64,000 nucleotides of DNA from Rhizomicrobium electricum (GTDB lineage: Bacteria > Pseudomonadota > Alphaproteobacteria > Micropepsales > Micropepsaceae). The position numbers were made by a program, and so were the translations under genes. This document shows, in pieces, positions 36,349 through 44,689 of this stretch (its first letter is position 1; every line of letters begins with the position of its first letter). The stretch lies in assembly GCF_011762045.1 (NCBI RefSeq), contig NZ_JAASQS010000005.1, positions 124,001 to 188,000 on the forward strand, given 5' to 3'. The notes beneath the pieces were generated by a model. The model made no database searches. It worked only from the letters and a program-made list of their open reading frames with translations, and had not been told where the DNA came from.

Positions 36349-37359
36349 ATGCGTCTCGGAATTGCTATGGCTGCAATGGTAATCGCTGTCATGGGAGGGG
36401 CGCATGCTCAAATGGCCCCCGGTGGAGCTCCTGTTGCCGGCGCTCGCGGAGGCATCCCGCAAGGCCAGCTCTCGCAAGAGCAGTTCAACAAACTTCAGGA
36501 CTACGCCCAGGACGCCAAGCGCCTCACCAAGGAAGACAAGGCCAAAGGCAAGACTCTCGAGCAGGTCCTGGCGGAAGACAAAATCGCTGCCGCGGCGCTC
36601 GCCAAATCCATGTCGCTGTCGTGCGAAGTAACCGATGCGATGCGCGTCGCCGCCGGCCCGGAAACCGTCGACGGCAAGACGGTCCAGACCCAGACCTATG
36701 AAACGACCTGCTCCAACGGCATGGGCTACTTCCTCGTCTCGCAGGAGCCTGCCAAACCTTATGGCTTCTCGTGCTTCGCGACCGACGCCACCGCCAAGGC
36801 CGACATCGCGGCCAAGCGCAAGCCGACCGAAATCTGCCGCTTGCCGGGTAACGCCGATTTGAAGGCGGTTGCCGCCAAAATGCTGACCGCCTCGGGCCAT
36901 GTCTGCAAGGTCAAGGACTTCAAGTGGTCCGGCCAGAATGCGGCCAATCACATCGAATTCGACGAAGTCGCCTGCGATGACGGCCAGGGCTACATGATGG
37001 TCGTCGGCCTGCCCGGCGCGTCCATTCCGGTCCACGTGGAGACCTGCAACCAGTCGGCCAAGCGCGGTCTGCCCTGCAAACTGTCGGACAATGGCGACAT
37101 CGGTCCGACGCTGAAGAGCTTCCGCGACACGCTCGCCAAGAACAAGATCGCTTGCGAAGCTACCGACCAGACCACCCGCGTGGTCGGCCAGATCGAAGCC
37201 AAGAAGCTCTACGTCGTCGAGTTTGCCTGCCCGCAGATGCCGAAGGGCATCGTGGCCTACATTCCGCACGACGACAGCAAGTGGCCGTTCGAGGTCGTGG
37301 ATTGCCCGACGGCAGCCAAGCGCGGTGCGGTTTGCGCCTTGCCAGGCAACAAGAAATAG
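36349..37359 (+). CDS. Secreted protein with three cysteine-rich repeats, unknown function
   Basis: A 336-residue protein with signal peptide (MRLGIAMAAMVIAVMGGAHAQ), a Gly/Pro/Gln-rich stretch, then three repeats of about 75-85 residues. Each has four Cys in the same order: C-x(~30)-C, a GY/GI aromatic strand, C-x(9-15)-C-x-L. They begin SLSCEVTD, GHVCKVKD and KIACEATD, and close EICRLPGN, LPCKLSDN and AVCALPGN. The even Cys number per repeat suggests two disulfides per domain in the periplasm or outside the cell. I recognise no family. It has its own promoter and strong ribosome site and stands alone. Sequence in frame before 36349 is not coding. Confidence 0.8.
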   Translation: MRLGIAMAAMVIAVMGGAHAQMAPGGAPVAGARGGIPQGQLSQEQFNKLQDYAQDAKRLTKEDKAKGKTLEQVLAEDKIAAAALAKSMSLSCEVTDAMRVAAGPETVDGKTVQTQTYETTCSNGMGYFLVSQEPAKPYGFSCFATDATAKADIAAKRKPTEICRLPGNADLKAVAAKMLTASGHVCKVKDFKWSGQNAANHIEFDEVACDDGQGYMMVVGLPGASIPVHVETCNQSAKRGLPCKLSDNGDIGPTLKSFRDTLAKNKIACEATDQTTRVVGQIEAKKLYVVEFACPQMPKGIVAYIPHDDSKWPFEVVDCPTAAKRGAVCALPGNKK

Positions 37360-37413
37360 ATCGCCGGCCAGCCATGGGCGCAGCTTTGGCGAATTGCGGT
37401 GGAATGCGGACGA

Positions 37414-37427
37414 TGATACCGTTACCA
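37414..37427. promoter_or_regulatory. LacI-type operator-like site upstream of gntR-family gene
   Basis: TGATACCGTTACCA fits TGnnAnCGnTnnCA and is a 5-of-7 inverted repeat. It sits 75 bases before the regulator start codon. The GntR protein itself could also bind an overlapping inverted repeat here. Confidence 0.4.
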
Positions 37428-37502
37428 TCACTTGTCAGCTGTCGCCCTGGCACGGACCGGACGTCGCGGTCCTCCGGACGGCGTTCATGAAGGGAGCTGG
37501 GG

Positions 37503-38315
37503 ATGCGTAATGCCTCGCAGAGCACCGGTGCGATGGGAGCCCACTCCCCATCCGTCGGCGGCATGGCCGGTTCCAACCTCACCTTCCGCGTGATGGAAGA
37601 CATCGGCATCGCCGTCGTCACCGGGCACTATTCCGAAGACAATCCATTTCCGATCGAGGCCGTGCTCTGCGAAAAGTACAACGTCTCGCGCAGCGTCTTG
37701 CGCGAGGCGGTGAAGATGCTCACCGCGAAAGGCTTGATCGCCGCGCGTCCGCGTCACGGTACCTGGGTGCTGCCCGAACGGTCGTGGAATTTCCTCGACC
37801 CCGACGTGCTGCGCTGGCTGTTGGAGCGCAAGCTGTCGTTCCAGCTCCTCTCCGAGTTCACCCAGATGCGCATGGCGGTGGAGCCGGTCGCGGCGGCCAT
37901 GGCGGCCGAATTCGCCGGGCGCGAAGAAATCGCCGCCATCACCAACGCGATCAACCGCATGGTGGCGGCCGAGCATGGCGACGACGATCCCTTGACCAGC
38001 GACATCGCCTTCCACGTCGCGGTGATGCGCGCCAGCGGCAACCGCTTCTACGCCCAGATGTGCGATATGATCGATACCGCCGCGCGCTTCTCGATCCGCG
38101 CCACCAACTTCTTCAAGGGCGTGGCGCAGGCCTCGGCCGCCGACCACAAGAAGGTCGCCGATGCCATCGTGAACGGCGATGCCGAAGCAGCCAGCGCGGC
38201 AATGCGGTTCCTGATGCAGGAAGCGCTGGACCTCATCGCCTATGCCAAAACCCAGACGGCCAAGCCGCCGGTCCTGCCCACGCACGGCATCGAAAACCAG
38301 ATCCCGGCGGAATAA
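37503..38315 (+). CDS. GntR-family regulator, FadR/FCD subgroup (DgoR-like)
   Basis: A 270-residue repressor. The winged helix spans ~30-95 (PFPIEAVLCEKYNVSRSVLREAVKMLTAKGLIAARPRHGTWVLP), and the phrase SWNFLDPDVLRWLLE is typical of the DgoR/galactonate-type group. The FCD ligand domain (~110-235) keeps the metal-binding pattern with D/H in DIAFHVAVMRASGN and the later SAADHKKVADAI. It would sense a small sugar acid or sugar. It is convergent with the GH31-GH35 operon and is the only transcription regulator in the polysaccharide locus, so it is the first candidate for its local control. Confidence 0.88.
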   Translation: MRNASQSTGAMGAHSPSVGGMAGSNLTFRVMEDIGIAVVTGHYSEDNPFPIEAVLCEKYNVSRSVLREAVKMLTAKGLIAARPRHGTWVLPERSWNFLDPDVLRWLLERKLSFQLLSEFTQMRMAVEPVAAAMAAEFAGREEIAAITNAINRMVAAEHGDDDPLTSDIAFHVAVMRASGNRFYAQMCDMIDTAARFSIRATNFFKGVAQASAADHKKVADAIVNGDAEAASAAMRFLMQEALDLIAYAKTQTAKPPVLPTHGIENQIPAE

Positions 38316-38322
38316 GGCAGTT

Positions 38323-38353
38323 TCAGCGCGCGTACCGGAAGCACGCGCGCTGA
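38323..38353. terminator. Hairpin between convergent genes
   Basis: An 11-base perfect stem (TCAGCGCGCGT / ACGCGCGCTGA) with a nine-base loop. It lacks a clear T-run, but its place between two convergent stops suggests a bidirectional terminator. Confidence 0.5.
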
Positions 38354-38359
38354 TTCAAT

Positions 38360-41299
38360 TCACTTCCGTTTCACCTCGACCGCTTCGCCGCTGTACTTCA
38401 CGACTTCGGCGCCCTTGGCGTCGAAATCGAGCGCGGTCTTGGTCGGTCCCGAGATGAAGCGGACCTTGAAGGTACGCGCCGCGATCATGCCGGGGAACGA
38501 GCCCTTGCGCGCGCCGATGATGAGCGTGCCGGTCGCTTCGTTCCAGGCCACCGGAATGCGCGCGAAGGCGCCCTTCTGATAACCGGTCGACGTGCCGTCG
38601 TCCTCGTAAAGATCGAAGTGGCCGTCCTTGCCGGTGTAGACGGTGAGCGTGATCGGCGCACCGGGCTTTTCGCCCGTGTACTGCTGCGCCACGCCGGTCG
38701 GCACGACGGCGCCTTCCTTGACGAACAGCGGCATGCGATCGAGCGGCGCCTTGGCGGTAATGGTATGGCCGCCCTCGTACACCGCGCCGGAGAAGTAATC
38801 GTACCAGCGCGTGCCGGCCGGCAGATAGACCGACCGCGACGTCGCCTTGTACTCCGTCACCGGCGCCACCAGGAACGACGGCCCGAACAGATATTCGTCG
38901 GCGATGTTGCGAACCGCGGGATCGTTCGGGAAGTCCATCACCAGGCCGCGCATCATCGTGCCGGCCTTGAAATAGGTATCGGCCGCAAGCGTGTAGATGT
39001 AGGGCAACAGCCGGTAGCGGAGCTTGTCGTAGAAGGCGAGGATGTTGAACACCTTCGTGCCCGGCTTGGCGATTTCGAAGGTCTCGCGCTTGACCAGTTC
39101 GCCATGGCTGCGGAACACCGGCACGAACGCGCCGAACTCGTACCAGCGGGTATAAAGCTCGGTCCACTCCGCCTTGTCGGCCGGCTTGGGCTCGATCTTC
39201 TTCTTGCCGACTTCCATCGTGAGATAGCGGTTTTCCAGGGTGTAACCGCCGATGTCGAACGTCCAGTTCGGGATGCCCGACATCGAGAAATTCACGCCGG
39301 CCGAAATCTGCTCGCGCATGTCGCTCCAACGCGCCGCGATATCGCCGCTCCACACCGCCGCATTGCAGCGCTGCACGCCGGCAAAGCCCGAGCGCGTCAG
39401 GATGAAGGTGCGCTTGTCGGGATGCGCCGCCTGCCAGTGATCGTAGAAGCCGCAGACGTGCATCAAAGGATAGGTGTTGTAGAACTCGGCGCCCGGCCCC
39501 AGCACGGTCGGTCCGCGCATCTTCACCTGCACGTCCATCGCCGTGTTGGAATGGATGTCGGGCTCGTCGTTGTCCATCCACCACGCATCGGGCGCCACCA
39601 GATTGTCGAGCTTCTTCTGGACCTGGTTCCAATAGATGTCGCGGGCTTCCTTGGAATAGACGTCGTAGTTGGACGACACGTATCCCGGCCCGACCCAGTC
39701 CTTGAACTTCTGGTCGACGGAATAGCGGTACATCAGGCCCTTCTCGTCGAACTCCTTGAAGTGCGGCAGGCCCTCATAGAATTTCGGCCAGATCACCAGC
39801 ATCACGTGGCCGTTCATCTTGCGAACGTCGTCGAACATCTTTGGCGGATTGGGGAAGCGGCTGGTATCGAAATCGTGGCTGCCCCACTCCGGGTCCTTCC
39901 AATAGCGCCAGTCCTGCACGATGGCATCGATCGGCAGCTTCAGCTTGCGGTATTCGTTGAACACGCCGACGAGCTGGTCCTGCGTTTCGTAGCGCTGACG
40001 GCTCTGCCAGAAGCCGTAGGACCACTCGGGCATCATGATCGCCGGTCCGGTGAGATGGCGGTACCCGGCGATGACGTCGTCGAGGTTCGATCCGGCGACG
40101 TAATAATAGTCGATGGCCTTGGCGACATCGGAATGCAGCGACAGTTCGTGGCGTTCGGCATCCGGCATCGGATCGAGATGCAGGAAGCGCAAATAGCCGC
40201 CTTCCGGTTTCCACTCCGCCTTGAAGGTGACCTTCTTGCCGGCAGTCATCGGAATTTCGACGTTGCGGTACCAGCCCTGCCAGCCCTGGCGCCAGGAATC
40301 CATCACCAGCTTGCCGTCGAGCCACAGCTTGAAATAGCCCGAGACGTAGAAGCGGAATTTGTGCACGCCGCTCTTCTGGGTCTCGAGGGCGCCGTCGTAG
40401 GTGACGGTGAGCGCGCGCGGCGGCGCCGGCGGCAGATTGCTGGTCCCCGCGCCCTTTTGCTCCTGCATCACGCCGGGCGGGAAATTTTTCTGATCTTCGA
40501 TGAACTGGTAGTTGGGATCGGCTTCGATCCGCTCGGCCAGGAGTTTGCCGCCATCGGTATAGCGCGCCGTGAAGCCGCCTTCCTTGCCCGACGCATCGTA
40601 GATCTTGAGCTGGGCGTTGATCGCGGGATATTCCGCCGGATAGCCGAAGCGGGTGATCGAATAGTTGTCCCACAACACGCCGTAGTTCTTGGTCGACACC
40701 ACGAACGGCACCGCCACGTCCATGTTGTGCTGGGCGAGGATCACGTCTTCGCCGTTGTAGTTCATCTGGCCGTTCTGGTGCTGGCCGAGGCCGTAGAAGG
40801 CTTCGTCGGTGCCGCGATTGAATTCGGCCCGCACGTCGTAGAACGGCTTGCCGTCGACCGTCACCGGCTTGAACGTGGTCGCCGCACCGGCCAGCACCGG
40901 CTTGCCTTCGGCATCGAGGAACTTGACCTCGCCGGTCTTGAGCGAGACCTGCGCCGACAGCTTCGCGGTCTTCACGGTCAGCGTGTCGCCATCCACCGCG
41001 GTGTCGAACTTCACCGCTTCCGGCGCGGCCCGCACCAGGAGGCTCTCTCGCGGCGCGATCGCCGCATCGGGCGAGGACGTGACGTGGATGATCGACTCCG
41101 TCATCACTTCGAGCCGCACCTTCTTGGCGGGCCCGGCGGTCGGGGTCACCACCACGCCGGTGGCGGTCTTCTCCCACGGCGATGCCGGTGCAGCCGGCGG
41201 CGGCTTCGGCGCAAACAGATCGTGTACGGACGAACAAGCCCCGGTAACCGCCAGCGCGGCCACGGCGGCGGTGATCATCAAAACCTTCTTCGAGGTCAT
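38360..41299 (-). CDS. GH31 alpha-xylosidase-type lipoprotein with N-terminal PA14 insert
   Basis: A 979-residue enzyme starting MTSKKVLMITAAVAALAVTGACSS, a lipoprotein signal. After the GH31 N-terminal sandwich, a PA14 domain is inserted at ~240-377 (GFTARYTDGGKLL ... KSGVHKFRFYVSGYFKLWLDGKLVMDSW ... EGGYLRFLHLDP). The barrel has the nucleophile Asp576 in AWWMDNDEPD and the acid/base Asp653 in VWSGDIAARW. GH31 with PA14 inserted at this place is the layout of Cellvibrio japonicus Xyl31A, which removes alpha-xylose from xyloglucan oligosaccharides. It follows the GH35 gene by 24 bases in one operon. The start ATG 41299 has GGAGA upstream; an in-frame TTG at 41314 is less likely. Confidence 0.9.
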   Translation of the reverse strand: MTSKKVLMITAAVAALAVTGACSSVHDLFAPKPPPAAPASPWEKTATGVVVTPTAGPAKKVRLEVMTESIIHVTSSPDAAIAPRESLLVRAAPEAVKFDTAVDGDTLTVKTAKLSAQVSLKTGEVKFLDAEGKPVLAGAATTFKPVTVDGKPFYDVRAEFNRGTDEAFYGLGQHQNGQMNYNGEDVILAQHNMDVAVPFVVSTKNYGVLWDNYSITRFGYPAEYPAINAQLKIYDASGKEGGFTARYTDGGKLLAERIEADPNYQFIEDQKNFPPGVMQEQKGAGTSNLPPAPPRALTVTYDGALETQKSGVHKFRFYVSGYFKLWLDGKLVMDSWRQGWQGWYRNVEIPMTAGKKVTFKAEWKPEGGYLRFLHLDPMPDAERHELSLHSDVAKAIDYYYVAGSNLDDVIAGYRHLTGPAIMMPEWSYGFWQSRQRYETQDQLVGVFNEYRKLKLPIDAIVQDWRYWKDPEWGSHDFDTSRFPNPPKMFDDVRKMNGHVMLVIWPKFYEGLPHFKEFDEKGLMYRYSVDQKFKDWVGPGYVSSNYDVYSKEARDIYWNQVQKKLDNLVAPDAWWMDNDEPDIHSNTAMDVQVKMRGPTVLGPGAEFYNTYPLMHVCGFYDHWQAAHPDKRTFILTRSGFAGVQRCNAAVWSGDIAARWSDMREQISAGVNFSMSGIPNWTFDIGGYTLENRYLTMEVGKKKIEPKPADKAEWTELYTRWYEFGAFVPVFRSHGELVKRETFEIAKPGTKVFNILAFYDKLRYRLLPYIYTLAADTYFKAGTMMRGLVMDFPNDPAVRNIADEYLFGPSFLVAPVTEYKATSRSVYLPAGTRWYDYFSGAVYEGGHTITAKAPLDRMPLFVKEGAVVPTGVAQQYTGEKPGAPITLTVYTGKDGHFDLYEDDGTSTGYQKGAFARIPVAWNEATGTLIIGARKGSFPGMIAARTFKVRFISGPTKTALDFDAKGAEVVKYSGEAVEVKRK

Positions 41300-41323
41300 C
41301 GCGTTTCTCTCCAATGCCTGTTG

Positions 41324-42988
41324 TCAGTACGTCGCCAGCTTGACGTGCAGAATGACGGGGCGGTCGGTGAAATTGAGCCCCCAGTCGGCCTGGTCGCCGT
41401 TCCACACCCGCTCGAACACCCACTTGCCGTCTTTGTAGTGGCCCTCTTCCACCCGCGCGAACTGGAAGCCGTTGGCGGACTTCGGATCGGCGAGGTCGAA
41501 CGTGGCGCGGGCGTGAATGCCGGTGACGAGATATTCGTCCGGTCCCAGCTTGGCGACGGCAACACCGCCGGACGCCTTCTCGGTGCCAGCAGGAATGCCG
41601 TTGGCACCTTTGGGATCCCACGCCTTCAGGCCGAACTGCCATTCCTGATACGAAACCGTCAGCTTGAAGCGGCCGAGCGCGATCTCCTGCGACTTGTGAT
41701 CGTCAGGCTCCGACACGCCCCAGACATCGCTTTCGTACGCGAGCCGCGCCCATTCGCGATCGATGCCGCGCAGGGCTTTGTAGTTCACAGCGAACGGCGC
41801 GATGGATTGCGCATCCACCACCTTGGCGCCGAGCGGCCAGTTGGAATAGCCGGTGAAATCGAAGCCGAACGGCGCAAAGCCGAGCGTGCGCTTGCCCATC
41901 GCAGCATAGACGTAGCGCGCGAAGTCTTCGGAGCTTCCGATCTCGACGATCATCAGCGGATTGTCGGGGCGCGTGTACTTGTCCATGTGGGCGACGACAG
42001 TGGCGCCGTCATGGCTGTAGATGTCGGGCGCGGCGGTGAAGATCGAGGGTGCCGCGACGCGATAAATGTCGAGCACGTTCCAGGTCGGCCCGCCCGACGC
42101 GTAGGTCAGCGGGTCCTGCGGTTTGGTGGGATCGCGCAAGGCGGCGTTGACATACATCGGCAGCGGATAGACCGCCTTGCCGGCCTTCGCGACCTCTTCG
42201 ATGTACGACGCCACCGACCAGGCGTGGAAATACTCGTCGGCATCGGCGCCGAACGTCTCTTTCCAGGTGCCGGGCTGCTTGCCGAATTTGGCGGCCAGCG
42301 CGGCGGGCACCGGACCGTCGAACAGTTTCTGCGCGGCGGGCGAATAATCGCGCACGCTCTTGTAGGTGCCGGGCTCGTTCTCGACCTGAACCATCAGCAC
42401 GGTGCGCTGCGGATCGGCCTCTTTGAGATGGGCCATCAGGGCGACGAACGCCTTCTTGTCGGCTTCGAGCGTGGTGCGCGAATGCGGCGACAGCGCGTAC
42501 GTGACCTGCCCCTTGGCGTCGACCAGATGCGGGAACCGCTTGCCGTCGAGCTTCACCCATTCCGGCGCATAGGCCGGAGCGGTGTTCTTCCAAGTCGCGA
42601 ACCACAACAGCACCAGCCGGGTGTTGTGCGCACGGGCTTCGCCGAGCAGCGTGTCGACCCAGGAGAAATCAAACCGGCCTTCGACCGGCTCGATCTGCTC
42701 CCAGGCGACCGGAATCTCGAGCGTGTTGGCGCCGAGTTGCTCGACGGCGGGCCAGATCTTCGGCAATTGCGAAGGATAGTTGGCGGCGTTGTTCGCCTGC
42801 ACGCCCAGCATCAGGAACGGCGCGCCGTCGACCATCAGGGCGGTATGCCCGTTCTTCTGCGCGATGGTCGGAATGGGGGCTTCGTGCGAAGCGGGCGTCT
42901 GCTTCTGATGACACCCGGCGACCAAAAGGCCAGCCGCGATCAGCGAGGCGACGACGGTCTTCCGCGCCGCAGATTTCTTGCGTTCCAT
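41324..42988 (-). CDS. GH35 beta-galactosidase lipoprotein with DUF5597-type C-terminus
   Basis: A 554-residue enzyme. The signal MERKKSAARKTVVASLIAAGLLVAGCHQ ends in a lipobox. The GH35 barrel shows NTLEIPVAWEQIEPVEGRFDFSWVD, the acid/base Glu205 in VQVENEPGTY and the probable nucleophile Glu349 in MIVEIGSSED. The C-terminal beta domain (ALGRFKLTVSYQEWQFG ...) is the DUF5597 type. This architecture is that of the xyloglucan-specific Bgl35A of Cellvibrio, which removes galactose from the side chain so that alpha-xylosidase can act. First gene of the GH35-GH31 operon, behind a TCATATAA promoter and an operator-like palindrome at 43024-43042. Confidence 0.92.
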   Translation of the reverse strand: MERKKSAARKTVVASLIAAGLLVAGCHQKQTPASHEAPIPTIAQKNGHTALMVDGAPFLMLGVQANNAANYPSQLPKIWPAVEQLGANTLEIPVAWEQIEPVEGRFDFSWVDTLLGEARAHNTRLVLLWFATWKNTAPAYAPEWVKLDGKRFPHLVDAKGQVTYALSPHSRTTLEADKKAFVALMAHLKEADPQRTVLMVQVENEPGTYKSVRDYSPAAQKLFDGPVPAALAAKFGKQPGTWKETFGADADEYFHAWSVASYIEEVAKAGKAVYPLPMYVNAALRDPTKPQDPLTYASGGPTWNVLDIYRVAAPSIFTAAPDIYSHDGATVVAHMDKYTRPDNPLMIVEIGSSEDFARYVYAAMGKRTLGFAPFGFDFTGYSNWPLGAKVVDAQSIAPFAVNYKALRGIDREWARLAYESDVWGVSEPDDHKSQEIALGRFKLTVSYQEWQFGLKAWDPKGANGIPAGTEKASGGVAVAKLGPDEYLVTGIHARATFDLADPKSANGFQFARVEEGHYKDGKWVFERVWNGDQADWGLNFTDRPVILHVKLATY

Positions 42989-43023
42989 GGTGCAGTTCCT
43001 TCCCTCGCCGTCCTTGATATTAT

Positions 43024-43042
43024 TTATATGACAGCGCTTTCG
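43024..43042 (-). promoter_or_regulatory. Promoter octamer plus LacI-type operator for the GH35-GH31 operon
   Basis: Read leftward, TCATATAA (43031-43024) gives a TATAAA-like -10 about 36 bases before the ATG. It abuts TGACAGCGCTTTCG (43029-43042, + strand), a near-palindrome around AGCGCT of LacI-operator type with one end base off consensus. Overlap of -10 and operator suggests repression. Confidence 0.5.
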
Positions 43043-43184
43043 AGGCCGGACTTTGCAGCGGAAATCCGCGCTCCGCAAGCCGTTTTGGAACTTGGAAAAC
43101 CCATTTCGCAACATTGTGTAGACCACTCTGCAGTCGGTTGACGACAGGTCCGCAACCCCACAGGGTGCATCCAGAGGGACGATC

Positions 43185-44627
43185 ATGGACAACCCGGCAG
43201 AACAATTGGCTTCGGCCCAGGCGCTATACCGGCAGGGCCGGTTCGAAGAGGCTGCGGCCAAATTGGAACAAGTGATCGCTGCCGTACCGCAGGCGTTCGA
43301 ACCGCGCGCACTGCTTGGTGAACTGCTTCTGAAACTCGGCCGTCCGAGTGCCGCAATGGCCGCCTGGGAGGAGGCCATCGGACGCGATCCCCGACTTCAA
43401 GCGGTCTGCCGGGACGTCGATACGTTCGACAACGAAGACGAGCGCAATACCGTGGCGCTGGAGAACTGCCGCCACATCCTCACCCACTATCCCGCCTATG
43501 CGCCGGCGTATTACGGCATGGCGTGCGCATACCTGAATCTCGGCCGGGCGGTCGAAGCCTGCCGCGCCGCCGAACGGGCGCTGATGATCGATGCGACGGT
43601 CCCGACTTACTACCATCCGCTGGTCCACGCCGGAAACGCCAAGCAAAAGGCCCAGGCCATTGCGATGCTGGAAAAGCTGGCGCAACACGAGGACGCGCTC
43701 GACGCGCAGGACCGCTCCACCCTGCACTTCCTGCTGGCAAAAGCCGCAGACCGCAGCCGCCCCGCGGAAGCCTTCGCCCATCTCGAGATGGCCAATGCCG
43801 CCAAACGAAGCCTGATTGCCTATGACGAAGCGCGCGAACTCGGACAGATGCAGGCTGCCGCCGATGCCTTCACGCCCGAACTGCTCGCAACACGGCGCGG
43901 ATCGGGATGCATCAGTTCGTTACCCGTGTTCGTTGTCGGCATGCCGCGATCCGGAACCTCTTTGGTCGAGCAAATTCTGGCCAGCCATCCGGAGGTGCAC
44001 GGCGCCGGCGAAATCACGCCCCTGCCCGATCTCGTTGCGAACGGAGCGGCCGGAGCGGATTATCCGCGGGGTGTCGCCGCGGCGACCGCCGACGCACTGG
44101 CCAGCCTCGGCGAAGCCTATGTCCGCAAAGTAACGGCGATCGCACCGGCCGCCCATCGTATCGTCGACAAGTTCCCCTACAATTTCCTGCATGTCGGCCT
44201 CATTCATCTGGCCCTGCCGCAGGCGAAAATTATTCACATCCGCCGCGATCCGCTGGACACCTGCTTTTCGTGCTTTCAGCAATCCTTTGCCGGCGATGTC
44301 GGCTTTGCCTACGACCTCGGCGAACTCGGCCGCTACTACAAGGCCTACGATGCCTTGATGGCGCACTGGCGGTCAGTGCTGCCGGCCGGCGCGATGCTGG
44401 AAATCCAATACGAAGACCTAGTGAAAGACCTGCCGGCGTTGGCACGGCGCATGGTGGAATACTGCGGCCTCGAATGGGATGCGCGCTGCCTCGAATTTCA
44501 CAAAACCGAGCGAGCCGTGGTGACCGCGAGCTTCAATCAGGTGCGCCAGCCTCTTTACCAAAGCTCCGTAGGGCGGGCCGAGGCATACCGTCCCTATCTC
44601 GCTGCGTTGCGCGATGCCCTCGCCTGA
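43185..44627 (+). CDS. TPR-repeat sulfotransferase-family protein
   Basis: A 480-residue cytoplasmic protein. Residues ~1-230 hold several TPR helices (ASAQALYRQGRFEEAAAKLEQVIAAVPQAFEPRALLGELLLKLGRPSAAMAAWEEAI). From ~248 on is a sulfotransferase domain: the 5'-phosphosulfate loop VVGMPRSGTSLVEQIL (~252-263), and the 3'-phosphate loop IIHIRRDPLDTCFSCF. These enzymes use PAPS, though the acceptor of this bacterial TPR group is unknown. It is the only gene pointing right among the flanking leftward ones. TPR-sulfotransferase genes are often seen beside TonB receptors in Caulobacterales and sphingomonads, so a link to the receptor is plausible but unexplained. Confidence 0.85.
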   Translation: MDNPAEQLASAQALYRQGRFEEAAAKLEQVIAAVPQAFEPRALLGELLLKLGRPSAAMAAWEEAIGRDPRLQAVCRDVDTFDNEDERNTVALENCRHILTHYPAYAPAYYGMACAYLNLGRAVEACRAAERALMIDATVPTYYHPLVHAGNAKQKAQAIAMLEKLAQHEDALDAQDRSTLHFLLAKAADRSRPAEAFAHLEMANAAKRSLIAYDEARELGQMQAAADAFTPELLATRRGSGCISSLPVFVVGMPRSGTSLVEQILASHPEVHGAGEITPLPDLVANGAAGADYPRGVAAATADALASLGEAYVRKVTAIAPAAHRIVDKFPYNFLHVGLIHLALPQAKIIHIRRDPLDTCFSCFQQSFAGDVGFAYDLGELGRYYKAYDALMAHWRSVLPAGAMLEIQYEDLVKDLPALARRMVEYCGLEWDARCLEFHKTERAVVTASFNQVRQPLYQSSVGRAEAYRPYLAALRDALA

Positions 44628-44635
44628 CAAGGCAT

Positions 44636-44667
44636 AAAAAAAGCCCCCCGGAGGAACCGGGGGGCTT
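44636..44667 (-). terminator. Rho-independent terminator of the TonB receptor gene
   Basis: An 11-base GC-rich stem (AAGCCCCCCGG at 44641-44651 / CCGGGGGGCTT at 44657-44667), followed on the minus strand by a run of seven T. It ends the leftward receptor message and can also stop the convergent sulfotransferase message. Confidence 0.88.
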
Positions 44668-44689
44668 CGCAGATATGTGAACCGGCGTC

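Noticed and set aside
38618-43141. A 1507-codon open frame on the plus strand
   Set aside because: It lies exactly antisense to the GH31 and GH35 genes. Its translation is rich in Arg, His, Gly and Val without domains, as expected from the opposite strand of GC-rich coding DNA.
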